Source: Microbacterium sp. 3J1
GTDB lineage: Bacteria; Actinomycetota; Actinomycetes; Actinomycetales; Microbacteriaceae
Assembly (NCBI RefSeq): GCF_001049495.1
Contig: NZ_CDWI01000007.1
Location: 248,001 to 312,000, forward strand
Length of the DNA: 64,000 bases
Direction: 5' to 3'
Shown: one piece after another, positions 1 through 8,147 of the stretch
How the letters are laid out: each line of letters starts with the position of its first letter
Numbering within the stretch: the first letter of the stretch is position 1
Translations under genes and position numbers: made by a program
The notes under the pieces: model-generated
Told to the model about the DNA's origin: nothing
Databases searched by the model: none
Seen by the model: the letters and a program-made list of their open reading frames with translations, nothing else

Positions 1-894
1 GACGCCGAACTGATCAGGGCGCTGCAGGAGGACGGCCGGGCCAGCATCCGCTCGCTCTCCCTGACCCTGGGGCAGTCGCGCGCCGCGGTCGCGGCTCGAT
101 TGCGCTCGATGCTCGACGACCGGACGGTGCGCGTCGTCGCGGCCGTGGACCCCGTGTTCCTCGGCCAGCACGTGCTCGCTCACGTCTCGATCCGGACCGA
201 CGGGGCCGCGGAGATCGTCGCGAAGCACCTGCGCGACATGCGTGAGACCGTGCTCGTGTCGGCCGTCGGCGGAGCGCACGATCTCGTCACCGAGGTGCGG
301 CTGGGGACGATGGAGGAGCTGCACGACCTGCTCGCCCAGATCCGGGCGATCGTCGGCGTGCTCGACATCAACACGATCATCTACTCGACGGTCGTGAAGG
401 GGTTCTTCGTCTCGGAGTACCACGGCGATGTGACGCTCGACACGGTCGACGAGGACCTCATCGAGCACCTGCAGGCCGATGGTCGAATGAGCTTCCGCGC
501 CCTCGGCGAGGCCGTTCGTCTGTCGCCGTCGGCCGTCGCCACCCGGGTGCAGCGACTCATCGACGGCGGGGTCATCAAGATCAGTGCGGTGGAAGCCCGC
601 GGGCTCGCGCATCGGCAGCTGTCGATGGGCGTCGGCCTGAACCTCAACGAAGACGACGACGCCGTGATCGAGGAGCTCCGCACCGGGCGCGGGATCGACT
701 TCGCCGCACGTACGCTGGGCCGTTTCGACGCCGTCGCGACGCTCGTCGAGCCGTCGGCCGGGGCGCTGTATGCGAGCCTCGAGCGGCTGCGCTCGCTCGC
801 GGGGGTCACGCGCATCGAGGCGTGGCTGCATCTGGCGGTGCTGAAGGAGGACTACGCCCGCACCCTGCGGGAACCCGACCTGTCGGGCCGGTGA
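1..894 (+). CDS. Lrp/AsnC-family transcriptional regulator with two AsnC halves (5' end cut by window)
   Basis: The reading frame is open from base 1, so the true start lies upstream; 297 codons are visible. The protein shows two successive AsnC-type units. The first begins inside a helix-turn-helix (DAELIRALQEDGRAS, then a recognition helix near SRAAVAARLRS) and is followed by a ligand-binding half. A second HTH starts at about visible residue 122 (LIEHLQADGRMSFRALGEAV) and is followed by a second RAM-like half. Tandem AsnC proteins are a known actinobacterial architecture, acting as DNA-binding metabolite sensors. The effector cannot be read from the sequence. The UMF1 transporter that follows 75 nt later on the same strand could be a target, but no operator is evident. 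Confidence 0.85.
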   Translation, partial: DAELIRALQEDGRASIRSLSLTLGQSRAAVAARLRSMLDDRTVRVVAAVDPVFLGQHVLAHVSIRTDGAAEIVAKHLRDMRETVLVSAVGGAHDLVTEVRLGTMEELHDLLAQIRAIVGVLDINTIIYSTVVKGFFVSEYHGDVTLDTVDEDLIEHLQADGRMSFRALGEAVRLSPSAVATRVQRLIDGGVIKISAVEARGLAHRQLSMGVGLNLNEDDDAVIEELRTGRGIDFAARTLGRFDAVATLVEPSAGALYASLERLRSLAGVTRIEAWLHLAVLKEDYARTLREPDLSGR

Positions 895-969
895 TCGGTC
901 GCTCGAGCAGCAGCACGTGCAGCGGCGCGCCGTCACCGTCCGTTCACCGCGCGCGGCCAGACTTCGAGC

Positions 970-2382
970 ATGAGCGAATCCCCCCAGAACGGCGCGGTTC
1001 CCGAGCCCGCTGCGACGGCGAACAGCGGCGCGGTCGGCGTCATCGGCCTCGACCTGCGCGGCGAGACCCCGGCACCCAAGAAGCAGGTGTACTCGTGGGC
1101 GCTGTGGGATTGGGCGACGCAGCCCTTCAACACCGTGATCCTCACGTTCATCTTCACGGCGCTGTATCTGACGACGGAGGCGTTCCTTCCTGCCGACATC
1201 GCGGGTCTCGGCGCGAAGGACCCGATCCGCGAGGCCGCCGAGGCCGATCTGGCGTCGGGCCTCGGGCTCGGCTCGACGATCGCGGGCATCGCGATCCTGC
1301 TCATCGCGCCGGTTCTCGGACAGCGGGCCGACGCCGCCGGGCGCCAGAAGCTCTGGCTCGGAATCGGCACGGGCGCGCTCATCGCGTGCATGTTCGGCCT
1401 CTGGTTCGTCGAGCCGACGCCGTCGCTGTTCTGGCTCGGAGTGGCTCTGATCTCCGCCGGTTCGGTGTTCGGCGAGATCGCGGCCGTGAACTCGAACGCC
1501 ATGCTCATCGGCATCGCCAACCCCAAGACGGTCGGACGCATCTCGGGCCTCGGCTGGGGCTTCGGCTACATCGGCGGGATCATCGCGCTCGTCCTCGTGG
1601 TCGTCTTCTACATGCTCGACTGGTTCGGGCTCCCCGAGGACGGCGGTCTGCCTTTCCGCATCATCGCCGTCGGGTGTGCGATCTGGGCGATCGTCTTCTC
1701 CATCCCGATCTTCCTGAACGTTCCCGAGCCGTCGCTCGGACGCCCGGAGCGCAAGGTCGGGTTCTTCGCGTCCTACGGGCTGCTCGTGAAGGACGTCATC
1801 GGCCTGTACCGCACTCCCGACACCCGGCAGACGTTCTGGTTCCTGCTGTCGAGCGCGGTGTTCCGCGACGGGCTCGGCGGGGTCTTCGCCTTCGGCGCGA
1901 TCATCGCCGGCCAGGTGTTCGACTTCGGGTTCCTCGAGCTCGTGATCTTCGGCATCGCCGCGAATCTCATCGCCGGGGTGTCGACGATCATCGCCGGACG
2001 CTTCGACGACGCGTACGGCCCCAAGCGGATCATCCTCGTGTCGCTCGCGGCGATGGTGATCGCGGGCCTGGCCGTGTTCTTCCTGGTGGGTGCCGGCACC
2101 GTCGTCTTCTGGATCGGCGGGCTGCTGCTCTGCGCATTCGTCGGCCCCGCGCAGGCCGCATCGCGCTCGTTCCTCGCACGGGTGACGCCGGCCGGGCGCG
2201 AGGGCGAGATCTTCGGCCTCTACGCCACGACCGGGCGCGCGGCGAGCTGGATGGCCTCGGGGGCGTGGACGCTCCTCATCGTCCTGTCGGGGTCCACGGC
2301 CTTCGGCATCCTGGGCATCGTGCTCGTGCTCATCGCCGGATTCCTCCTGCTGCTGCCGGTGAAGGCGACCGCGCGGCCCTGA
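970..2382 (+). CDS. MFS transporter, UMF1 (Atg22-like) family
   Basis: 470-residue integral membrane protein with about 12 predicted hydrophobic segments. The first segment carries the family-typical run WALWDWATQPFNTVILTF (residues about 42-59), diagnostic of UMF1/Atg22-like major facilitators. Members are effluxers of small solutes, and the substrate of bacterial members is mostly unknown. A CAGACT hexamer ends 6 nt before the ATG (958-963), so the mRNA may be leaderless, though the first base departs from the TAnnnT pattern. The next gene starts 39 nt downstream with its own -10 element. The proposed function rests on family membership only. Confidence 0.85.
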   Translation: MSESPQNGAVPEPAATANSGAVGVIGLDLRGETPAPKKQVYSWALWDWATQPFNTVILTFIFTALYLTTEAFLPADIAGLGAKDPIREAAEADLASGLGLGSTIAGIAILLIAPVLGQRADAAGRQKLWLGIGTGALIACMFGLWFVEPTPSLFWLGVALISAGSVFGEIAAVNSNAMLIGIANPKTVGRISGLGWGFGYIGGIIALVLVVVFYMLDWFGLPEDGGLPFRIIAVGCAIWAIVFSIPIFLNVPEPSLGRPERKVGFFASYGLLVKDVIGLYRTPDTRQTFWFLLSSAVFRDGLGGVFAFGAIIAGQVFDFGFLELVIFGIAANLIAGVSTIIAGRFDDAYGPKRIILVSLAAMVIAGLAVFFLVGAGTVVFWIGGLLLCAFVGPAQAASRSFLARVTPAGREGEIFGLYATTGRAASWMASGAWTLLIVLSGSTAFGILGIVLVLIAGFLLLLPVKATARP

Positions 2383-2421
2383 CGGACGTCCGGGGAGCAG
2401 CACCGGGGGTAGCCTGACCGC

Positions 2422-3342
2422 GTGACGGTCATCATCGCGTTCCTCGCCAACATCCTCGTCGCGATCGCCAAGACGGTCGCTGCCGTGCTCACCTCCTCCG
2501 CGTCGATGGTCGCCGAGGCTGCGCACTCCTGGGCGGATGCGGGCAACGAGGTCTTCCTGCTGATCGCCGATCGGCGCGGAGCACGGGTGAAGGACGAGCG
2601 GCATCCGCTCGGCTACGGTCGGGCGGCCTTCGTGTGGTCGCTGATCGCCGCCTTCGGGATCTTCACGGCGGGCTCGATCGTGTCGATCATGCACGGCATC
2701 CAGGAGCTGTCGGAGACGGGGCCGGTCGAGAGCCCGGCGGTCGCGTACACGGTGCTGGCGATCGCGTTCGTCCTCGAGGGGGCGTCGTTCACGCAGGCGA
2801 TGGTGAAGTCGCGGCGGCTCGCGAGGGAACGCGGCTCGTCGACCTGGGACTACGTTCTGGAGACCAGCGACACGACCTTGCGCGCGGTGTTCTTCGAGGA
2901 CATGGCGGCGCTCATCGGGCTCGTCATCGCGGGCGGGGCGATCGCGCTGCATCAGATCACCGGCGTGGCCGCGTGGGATGCGGTGGGGTCGATCCTCGTC
3001 GGGGTCCTGCTCGGGGTGGTCGCGATCATCCTCATCGGCCGCAACATCGCCTTCCTCGTCGGGTCGAACGCCTCGCCGGCACTGCGCTCGCGTGTCGGGC
3101 AGGCGCTTCTCGCGTCGCCGCAGATCCAGCGCCTCACGTACCTGCACATCGAGTACGTCGGTCCGAACCGGCTGTTCATCGTGGCCGAGGTCGATCTGAC
3201 GGGCGACGCTCGCGAGCACGACGTCGCGCGGAGCCTCCGCGCGATCGAGCAGCAGATCGAACAGCACCCCGTCGTGGAGACCGTGGTGCTGTCGTTGTCC
3301 GTCGACGACGAGGCCTCCCTCGAGTTCGTCACGCATTCCTGA
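2422..3342 (+). CDS. Cation diffusion facilitator (CDF) family transporter
   Basis: 306 residues, GTG start. The N-terminal membrane domain has about six helices, with the metal-site style segment AEAAHSWADAGNEVFL (a variant of HxxxD) and the RHPLGYGRAAFVW loop typical of CDF exporters. The C-terminal cytoplasmic ferredoxin-like domain starts near residue 210 (LASPQIQRLTYLHIEYVGPN). The family exports Zn2+, Mn2+, Fe2+ or Co2+ in exchange for protons; the metal is not predictable here. The start is supported by TAGCCT at 2410-2415, six nt before GTG, which predicts a leaderless transcript. It ends 7 nt before the 3' end of the convergent DUF222 gene. Confidence 0.88.
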   Translation: MTVIIAFLANILVAIAKTVAAVLTSSASMVAEAAHSWADAGNEVFLLIADRRGARVKDERHPLGYGRAAFVWSLIAAFGIFTAGSIVSIMHGIQELSETGPVESPAVAYTVLAIAFVLEGASFTQAMVKSRRLARERGSSTWDYVLETSDTTLRAVFFEDMAALIGLVIAGGAIALHQITGVAAWDAVGSILVGVLLGVVAIILIGRNIAFLVGSNASPALRSRVGQALLASPQIQRLTYLHIEYVGPNRLFIVAEVDLTGDAREHDVARSLRAIEQQIEQHPVVETVVLSLSVDDEASLEFVTHS

Positions 3343-3349
3343 GCCGCTG

Positions 3350-4906
3350 TCACCCCGCACGCGCGAGTCCCGGCGGCGCCCCGGGTTCGTCGAGCGAATC
3401 AGAGTCGTCGAGTGACTCGGGGTCGCGGAGCGAATCGGGGAGGCTGAGTCGTGGGGTACGCCACTGCTGCGCGGGATCCCACCACGCCGGTCCGCGCACC
3501 TGGGGCACGCCTTCGGCCATCCGGGTCTCCCACCCGGATGCCCCCAGACTGCGGTGATGCCACCAGCACAACGGCACCCCGTTGTCGGTATGCGTGGGCC
3601 CGCCTCGTGCGTGGTCGGTGACGTGATGGATCTCGCACCATGACGCGGGCACATGGCATCCCGGAATCAGGCATTCTCGATCTCGCGCGATGATGGCCCG
3701 CCGCTGATGAACCGTGAACACCCGGGCCGTGGTGCTGATCCCGACGACTCTGCCGCCGTCGAACATCACCCGCTGGATCACTCCGGCGCATCCGACGTGC
3801 GCAGCCGCTCCGAGCGGCACCTGCCTCCACGCCCCGCTCACGCTCGCCCGCCCGCCCCCTTGCGCGAGGTCTTTCACGTCGACGGTGACGACGAGGGTCG
3901 GTGCAGCACCACCGATGGTGGGCATGTCTCTGTGCCGCGCCGCGATCGCGAGAGCCGCGGCCAGAGCATCATGGCGCTTCTGCGCCGCTGTGCGACCGTC
4001 GACCACCGAGCGAGGATCGGAGTCGAACGGGTCGGCGTCGCCCGTCGTGTCCGCACCCGTCGGGTCCGCATCCGCCGGGTCCGCATCCGCCGGATCCGCA
4101 TCCGCCGCCCCGCCGGTGCCCGTGAATCGCACGCCGGGCATCGGCGGCCCGTCGCCCTTCGGATTGTTCAGGGCATCGAGGATCAGCTCGAGCTGAGCGG
4201 CGACATCGGGAGTCAGATACCCCTTGATCGATCGCAGCCCGTCACGGATCCTCCCCAGCGTGATACCCCGCCGACGGGCGGGCTCGTCAGCGGGCCCCTC
4301 GCCATCGGGGTCGAGCAGCGCAGCCACCCGCTCAGCGAGGAACCTCAGCTCGTCGGTGGTCGGCGCAGGTCCGCGGACCTCGTCACCCGCAGGGGTGCTC
4401 TCGAAGCCGCCCCGCGCGGCGCCGGCGAGAAAGTGATCGGCGCCGAGTCTCTCGTCGGCGCTGATGCGGTCGGCGATCCTCTCGATCGGGCCGGTCGCCG
4501 CCAGCAGGCCCGCCACTCCGATGGCTCCGTCGAGCATCGCGTCGCGCAGAGCGGGCCATCTCGCCGGGAGCCGCTCTCCCGACACCAGGCTGACGTCGCG
4601 TCGAACGAGATCGGCCACCTTGCCCACCCGGGTCGCGCCCGGGACGTCGGTCAGCACGGTGCGCTGCACCAGCTCGGTGTGCGTGCGGCATCCGGCGGAA
4701 TGCGGGAGGTCCACCGGGTGCCCCGTCGCGATCGTCTCGACGACGACGGCCTCCACACGGCGGAACGCCGCTCCCGCTGCCTGCAGCACCTCGACGCGTT
4801 CGCCGTCGGACAGCGACGCGAGCGCGTCATCGCCGAGCACCCGATCGAGGTCGGCGACGACCTGATCGAGAAGAGCGCGGGTGCGGAAGGACATACCTCC
4901 ATCCAA
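3350..4906 (-). CDS. DUF222 / HNH endonuclease-signature protein (13E12 repeat family)
   Basis: 518 residues. The N-terminal half is a DUF222 domain. The C-terminal part has an HNH-like zinc/nuclease motif: CLIPGCHVPASWCEIHHV, then an Asn-Gly and a CWWHHR motif. A low-complexity linker around residue 270-300 repeats the unit ADADP four or more times; at DNA level it is a short degenerate tandem repeat near 4035-4115, which may vary between strains. These genes are multicopy in actinobacteria and often associated with mobility, but the biological role is unknown. Two ATGs compete as start (4906 and 4894). A GGAGG lies just before the second but too close to be decisive. Confidence 0.85.
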   Translation of the reverse strand: MDGGMSFRTRALLDQVVADLDRVLGDDALASLSDGERVEVLQAAGAAFRRVEAVVVETIATGHPVDLPHSAGCRTHTELVQRTVLTDVPGATRVGKVADLVRRDVSLVSGERLPARWPALRDAMLDGAIGVAGLLAATGPIERIADRISADERLGADHFLAGAARGGFESTPAGDEVRGPAPTTDELRFLAERVAALLDPDGEGPADEPARRRGITLGRIRDGLRSIKGYLTPDVAAQLELILDALNNPKGDGPPMPGVRFTGTGGAADADPADADPADADPTGADTTGDADPFDSDPRSVVDGRTAAQKRHDALAAALAIAARHRDMPTIGGAAPTLVVTVDVKDLAQGGGRASVSGAWRQVPLGAAAHVGCAGVIQRVMFDGGRVVGISTTARVFTVHQRRAIIARDRECLIPGCHVPASWCEIHHVTDHARGGPTHTDNGVPLCWWHHRSLGASGWETRMAEGVPQVRGPAWWDPAQQWRTPRLSLPDSLRDPESLDDSDSLDEPGAPPGLARAG

Positions 4907-5073
4907 CTCGGGGCCTCAGACATTGAAGGCGTCCAGACCCGCGCTTTTCGACCAGCTCAGGAGCATATTCCGGAACATCGGTGCAGTGTTCCGGAACACC
5001 ACCTGACACGGGCCTGCACAGCCGGGTCGCGGCCGGGTCGCGGCCAAGTCGCGACCCGGGCGCGGCCGCGGGG

Positions 5074-5646
5074 TCAGCCCTCCCAGTTGTCGGCGAGCTT
5101 GTTCAGCAGATGGGCGAGCTGTGCGCGCTCATCCTCGCTGAATACCGCGAGCGCCTTGCTGAGCGCTTCTCTGCGCTCGCCCCGCATGCCCCGAGCGATC
5201 GTGCGACCCTCATCGGTCAGCGCGATGCGCGTACGTCGCGCGTCGTCGGGGTCGGCCTCGCGGCGCACGAAGCCGTGCGCGACACCCTGCTGCACCAACC
5301 TCGACGCGCGGGGTTGATCGACGCCGATCGCGGCGCCCAGATCGCTGACGCTCAGCGGCGCGGATGCCGCGGCGAGCGCCTCGAGCATCCGCATCCGCGC
5401 CGGTCCGCCGAAGCGTCCGGAGGATTCGGCCATCCATGGCGGCGCACCCGGATGACCCGATGCGCCGAATCCGTGGCCATGCCCGTGCCCACCCTGCTCG
5501 AAGTGATCGGGATGGGGTCCGCCATGCCATCCGTGCGGACCGCCCATCCCCCGGGGGCCTCGACCGCGATCACCCGACCGCCGTCCGCGAAGGCGGGACA
5601 GGGCGAGGGCGATGGCCTCGGCGGGGTCGATCTCTGCGCTGCTCAC
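5074..5646 (-). CDS. MarR-family regulator with His/Gly-rich N-terminal segment
   Basis: 190 residues, GTG start. Residues about 80-155 form a MarR-type winged helix (LSVSDLGAAIGVDQPRASRL as recognition helix, then the wing with DPDDARRTRIALTDEGR). Residues about 30-66 are an extension very rich in Gly and His (GGHGHGHGFG among others), which is not part of the MarR fold and looks metal-binding. The divergent neighbour at 5751 encodes a second winged-helix protein with a long His/Gly-rich tail, and the 104 nt between them are packed with CATG palindromes. I infer that the pair is co-regulated, probably with autoregulation, and may sense a transition metal; no experiment-based homolog is recognised. 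Confidence 0.8.
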   Translation of the reverse strand: MSSAEIDPAEAIALALSRLRGRRSGDRGRGPRGMGGPHGWHGGPHPDHFEQGGHGHGHGFGASGHPGAPPWMAESSGRFGGPARMRMLEALAAASAPLSVSDLGAAIGVDQPRASRLVQQGVAHGFVRREADPDDARRTRIALTDEGRTIARGMRGERREALSKALAVFSEDERAQLAHLLNKLADNWEG

Positions 5647-5667
5647 GATTCGATTTTACATGCGACT

Positions 5668-5712
5668 TGACATGGATCCGATACGCATGTCACACTACAT
5701 GTACATGCAATG
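5668..5712. promoter_or_regulatory. Palindrome-rich divergent promoter/operator between the two His-rich winged-helix genes
   Basis: Contains a perfect 7-bp inverted repeat, TGACATG (5668-5674) and CATGTCA (5686-5692), separated by 11 nt, followed by the perfect 10-bp palindrome CATGTACATG (5698-5707) and further ACATG/TGACA half-sites up to 5736. TTGACA at 5667-5672 could be a -35 box for the rightward gene and would be covered by the operator. The spacing suits a dimeric MarR-type regulator; binding by the adjacent MarR protein is an inference. Confidence 0.65.
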
Positions 5713-5750
5713 TGACAAGCACATGCACCATGACATCTAAGGACTTCACG

Positions 5751-6527
5751 ATGAACACCCCTGACACTCAGAACACAGACTCCCCGCCCCGCCCCTTCGG
5801 CTACTGGCTCGATGCTGTCGATCGACTCATGGCGGCCGAGTTCGCCTCCTCCTTCGCGGACGAGCACGCGGACCGCCGCGACTGGCGGCTGCTCAACGCC
5901 GTCGACGGCACCGTTCCCGCCCGCCGTCCGCTGAACCCTCACAAGCTGCACTCCCTCGTCGAGCGCGGCTGGGTGATCGCCGAGGGCGACGGCTGGACCC
6001 TCACCGACGACGGCCGCGCCGCCAAGGAACGCCTGGGAGCCATCGTCGACGGCATCCGCGCCAAGGTCGGAGACGCCGTCTCCCCCGAGGATCTCGCGAC
6101 CACGATCGCCTCGCTCGAGCAGATCGCCCGCGCCTTCGGCTGGGACGAGAACACCCCGCTCCCCCGCGGCCGGGGTCGCGGCCGCCGCCACGGCTTCGGC
6201 GCCCACGGCTTCCGTCACGGTTTCGGTCGGGCCTTCGGCCCTCGGGGCTTCCGCCGTGGATTCGGTCACGACCATGGACCCGAGACCGATTCCGGATTCG
6301 CAGACGAGCGCGGATGCGAGCATCGAGGCCACCCGGGACACGACCGCTTCTCGGGTCAGCACGACCCCGAGCACGGCGAGGGCCCGGGTCACGGCCACCG
6401 TGACTTCGGACACGGTCACGGAGACGTCCGCGGCCACGGACACGCCCATCACGCGCACCCGCAAGCTGCGCAACACGCCTACGAGCGCGGCTTCGACGCC
6501 GGCTTCTCGCGCGGTCGGGATGCCTGA
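5751..6527 (+). CDS. Winged-helix protein with long His/Gly-rich C-terminal tail
   Basis: 258 residues from the ATG at 5751, chosen because AAGGA (5739-5743) sits 7 nt upstream; an in-frame ATG at 5730 lacks a ribosome site. Residues about 15-95 resemble a MarR/PadR-like winged helix (LNPHKLHSLVERGWVIAEGD, then WTLTDDGRAAKERL as wing and helix). Residues 139-258 are low-complexity, Arg/Gly then His/Gly rich, with runs such as HGHRDFGHGHGD and HAHHAHP. The tail is likely disordered and able to bind metal ions. Divergent from the MarR gene with a similar His-rich segment. Function unknown; a metal-responsive regulator or buffer is the simplest reading. Confidence 0.72.
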   Translation: MNTPDTQNTDSPPRPFGYWLDAVDRLMAAEFASSFADEHADRRDWRLLNAVDGTVPARRPLNPHKLHSLVERGWVIAEGDGWTLTDDGRAAKERLGAIVDGIRAKVGDAVSPEDLATTIASLEQIARAFGWDENTPLPRGRGRGRRHGFGAHGFRHGFGRAFGPRGFRRGFGHDHGPETDSGFADERGCEHRGHPGHDRFSGQHDPEHGEGPGHGHRDFGHGHGDVRGHGHAHHAHPQAAQHAYERGFDAGFSRGRDA

Positions 6528-6541
6528 CGGCATCCGCTCCA

Positions 6542-6585
6542 CGCCGAAACGCCCCGCTCGCTCCGGCGACCGGGGCGTTTCGGCG
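6542..6585. terminator. Strong stem-loop, bidirectional terminator
   Basis: Perfect 15-bp inverted repeat CGCCGAAACGCCCCG (6542-6556) and CGGGGCGTTTCGGCG (6571-6585) with a 14-nt loop, between two convergent genes. No long T-tract, as is usual in high-GC actinobacteria. Confidence 0.85.
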
Positions 6586-6592
6586 CTCGCGG

Positions 6593-7177
6593 CTAACGCA
6601 GCGAGCGCAGCACGACCTCGTCGACGAGCTGCTCGACGGCATCCGGTGCGAGCACGCGCCGCCGCAGGCTGACACTGCCGAACGCCGCGGTCGGCACGAG
6701 ACCGGCGATGAGTGCCACCGGAGCGTCCGCACGCACCTCACCCCGCTCGATCCAGCGCTCGATCACCGCCGTGAGTGCCGCGACCGGCGGTCCGCCGACC
6801 ACTCGGTACGCGACGTCGCGCAACTCCTCGTCACGCCCGATCTCGCTCAGGATGCTGGCGAGCACGCTCGCCGTACGGTCATCCGCCCGCGCGAAGTGCA
6901 TGGCCGCTGCGAGAAGGTCTCCTCGGAGCGTGCCGGTGTCGGGGACCTCCGCAGCCACCTGCAGCGCGCCGACAGCTGCGACGACGAGCTCGGCCTTGGT
7001 CTCCCATCGGCGGTAGATGGCGGATCGTCCGCAGCGAGCGCGATCCGCTACGGCACCGATCGTCGTCCCGGCGTAGCCGCTCTCGATCAGCAGTTCCTGG
7101 ACCGCCTCGAGGATCGACGTCTCGACGCCGGGGTCGCGAGGGCGCCCGACCGGCTTGGCCATCAGATCTGCAGTCAT
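6593..7177 (-). CDS. TetR/AcrR-family transcriptional regulator
   Basis: 194 residues from the ATG at 7177. That start is favoured over one at 7186 because a -10 hexamer TACAAT (minus strand, 7190-7185) ends 7 nt before it, predicting a leaderless mRNA. The N-terminal HTH (IGAVADRARCGRSAIYRRWETKAELV, residues about 36-60) is typical TetR; the C-terminal helical domain (VGGPPVAALTAVIERWIERG) matches the TetR_C group found with efflux or small membrane proteins. The divergent DUF6069 gene and a clean palindromic operator between them suggest local autoregulation and control of that gene. The ligand is unknown. Confidence 0.88.
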   Translation of the reverse strand: MTADLMAKPVGRPRDPGVETSILEAVQELLIESGYAGTTIGAVADRARCGRSAIYRRWETKAELVVAAVGALQVAAEVPDTGTLRGDLLAAAMHFARADDRTASVLASILSEIGRDEELRDVAYRVVGGPPVAALTAVIERWIERGEVRADAPVALIAGLVPTAAFGSVSLRRRVLAPDAVEQLVDEVVLRSLR

Positions 7178-7206
7178 CGACCTCATTGTACATTCCGGGA
7201 TCAGAC

Positions 7207-7240
7207 AGTACCGTTAGCTTCGGTACTCATCAGTACCGAA
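7207..7240. promoter_or_regulatory. Probable TetR operator in the TetR/DUF6069 divergent promoter
   Basis: Perfect 9-bp inverted repeat TTCGGTACT (7219-7227) and AGTACCGAA (7232-7240) with a 4-nt spacer, plus a third copy of the half-site AGTACCG at 7207-7213. The site lies directly upstream of both divergent genes. Binding by the adjacent TetR is inferred from position. Confidence 0.75.
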
Positions 7241-7269
7241 TCCAAGACGTCACCCGCAAAGGAGCTGTC

Positions 7270-7707
7270 ATGGTCATCACCACCGCCCGCGCAGACCGGA
7301 GCATCGCCCGCCCTCGGCTGCGCACCTCTCTCATCCTCATCGCTGCGGTCGTCGTGGCCGTCGCAGCGAACGCCGTCGTCGCGCGGCTCGCCGTGGCTGC
7401 CGGCGCTCCGGCGACCTACGGACCGCTGACCTTTCCGGCCTACACCCTGTTCACAGCTCTGGGCATCGTGGTCGGCTGGATCGGCTGGTCGCTCGTGCGC
7501 CGTCGCGCCCGCGACCCGCGCCGCACCCTGTCGATGCTCGTGCCGGTCGTGACTCTGGCGTCCTTCATCCCCGACCTCCTGCTGCTCCTGCTCCGCTTCA
7601 TCCCGGGCACGACGGTGAGCGCCGTCATCGGACTCATGGTCATGCATGTCGTCGTGGTGGCTGTCGCGGTACCCGCGTACGTCTGGGCGTCCAGAGAGGC
7701 GTCGTAG
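7270..7707 (+). CDS. DUF6069-like small membrane protein
   Basis: 145 residues. The ATG at 7270 is preceded by AAAGGAG (7257-7263). Four hydrophobic segments are visible (about residues 15-38, 50-68, 88-106 and 115-138) separated by short charged loops, including an Arg-rich cytosolic loop RRRARDPRRT. It resembles DUF6069 proteins, which in actinobacteria commonly sit beside a TetR gene as here. No catalytic motif is seen. It is probably expressed when the adjacent TetR repressor releases its operator; the biochemical role is unknown. Confidence 0.7.
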   Translation: MVITTARADRSIARPRLRTSLILIAAVVVAVAANAVVARLAVAAGAPATYGPLTFPAYTLFTALGIVVGWIGWSLVRRRARDPRRTLSMLVPVVTLASFIPDLLLLLLRFIPGTTVSAVIGLMVMHVVVVAVAVPAYVWASREAS

Positions 7708-7713
7708 CGGGGA

Positions 7714-8145
7714 TCACCCCTGCTGCGTGGCAGTGAGGACCGCGACCGCGTCGACGAGAGCCGCCGACGCGAACGACGTCGTGGTCCCGAGGTACACGGC
7801 CCCGGCGATCGCCGCCGCGAGCAGCAGTACGAGGAACACGAAGATCACGATCGACAGCGCGCGGTATCCGCCGGTGGTCGGCACCTCGGGCGCCACAGAG
7901 GGCTGCGCCCAGTCGTCGGCGACCGGGGCCGGCTGGTCACCGGTCAGAATCGCGGGCGTGGGGCGCGACCGGCGCGTGGCGGGGAGCATCGCCTCGGGCG
8001 GAGGCGGCGGGATCACCACATCCGGGACGGACGACTCCGGCGGAGGCGGCGGAATCACCACATCCGGGACGGACGACTCCGGCGGAGGCGGCGGGACGAC
8101 AGCATCCGCCGGGGAGTCGTGCGGGTCTCTGCTGTCGTCGCTCAT
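7714..8145 (-). CDS. Pro-rich single-pass membrane protein with tandem repeats
   Basis: 143 residues from the ATG at 8145, which lies 2 nt after the dcd stop, so the gene is probably co-transcribed with dcd. The N-terminal half is a cytosolic acidic/proline-rich region with repeats of the form VVIPPPPPESSVPD. One transmembrane helix follows at about residues 93-118 (ALSIVIFVFLVLLLAAAIAG). The short extracellular end contains no recognisable domain. The Pro-rich repeat is encoded by a 42-bp tandem duplication (7997-8080). Function unknown; homologous Pro-rich anchors are common next to housekeeping genes in Microbacteriaceae. Confidence 0.65.
   Translation of the reverse strand: MSDDSRDPHDSPADAVVPPPPPESSVPDVVIPPPPPESSVPDVVIPPPPPEAMLPATRRSRPTPAILTGDQPAPVADDWAQPSVAPEVPTTGGYRALSIVIFVFLVLLLAAAIAGAVYLGTTTSFASAALVDAVAVLTATQQG
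7997..8096. repeat. 42-bp tandem repeat, two copies plus a partial third, inside the Pro-rich gene
   Basis: Units at 7997-8038 and 8039-8080 differ at one base; a third partial copy follows to about 8096. 42 nt keeps the reading frame and adds 14 residues per unit, so copy number could vary without destroying the protein. Confidence 0.85.
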
Positions 8146-8147
8146 CG

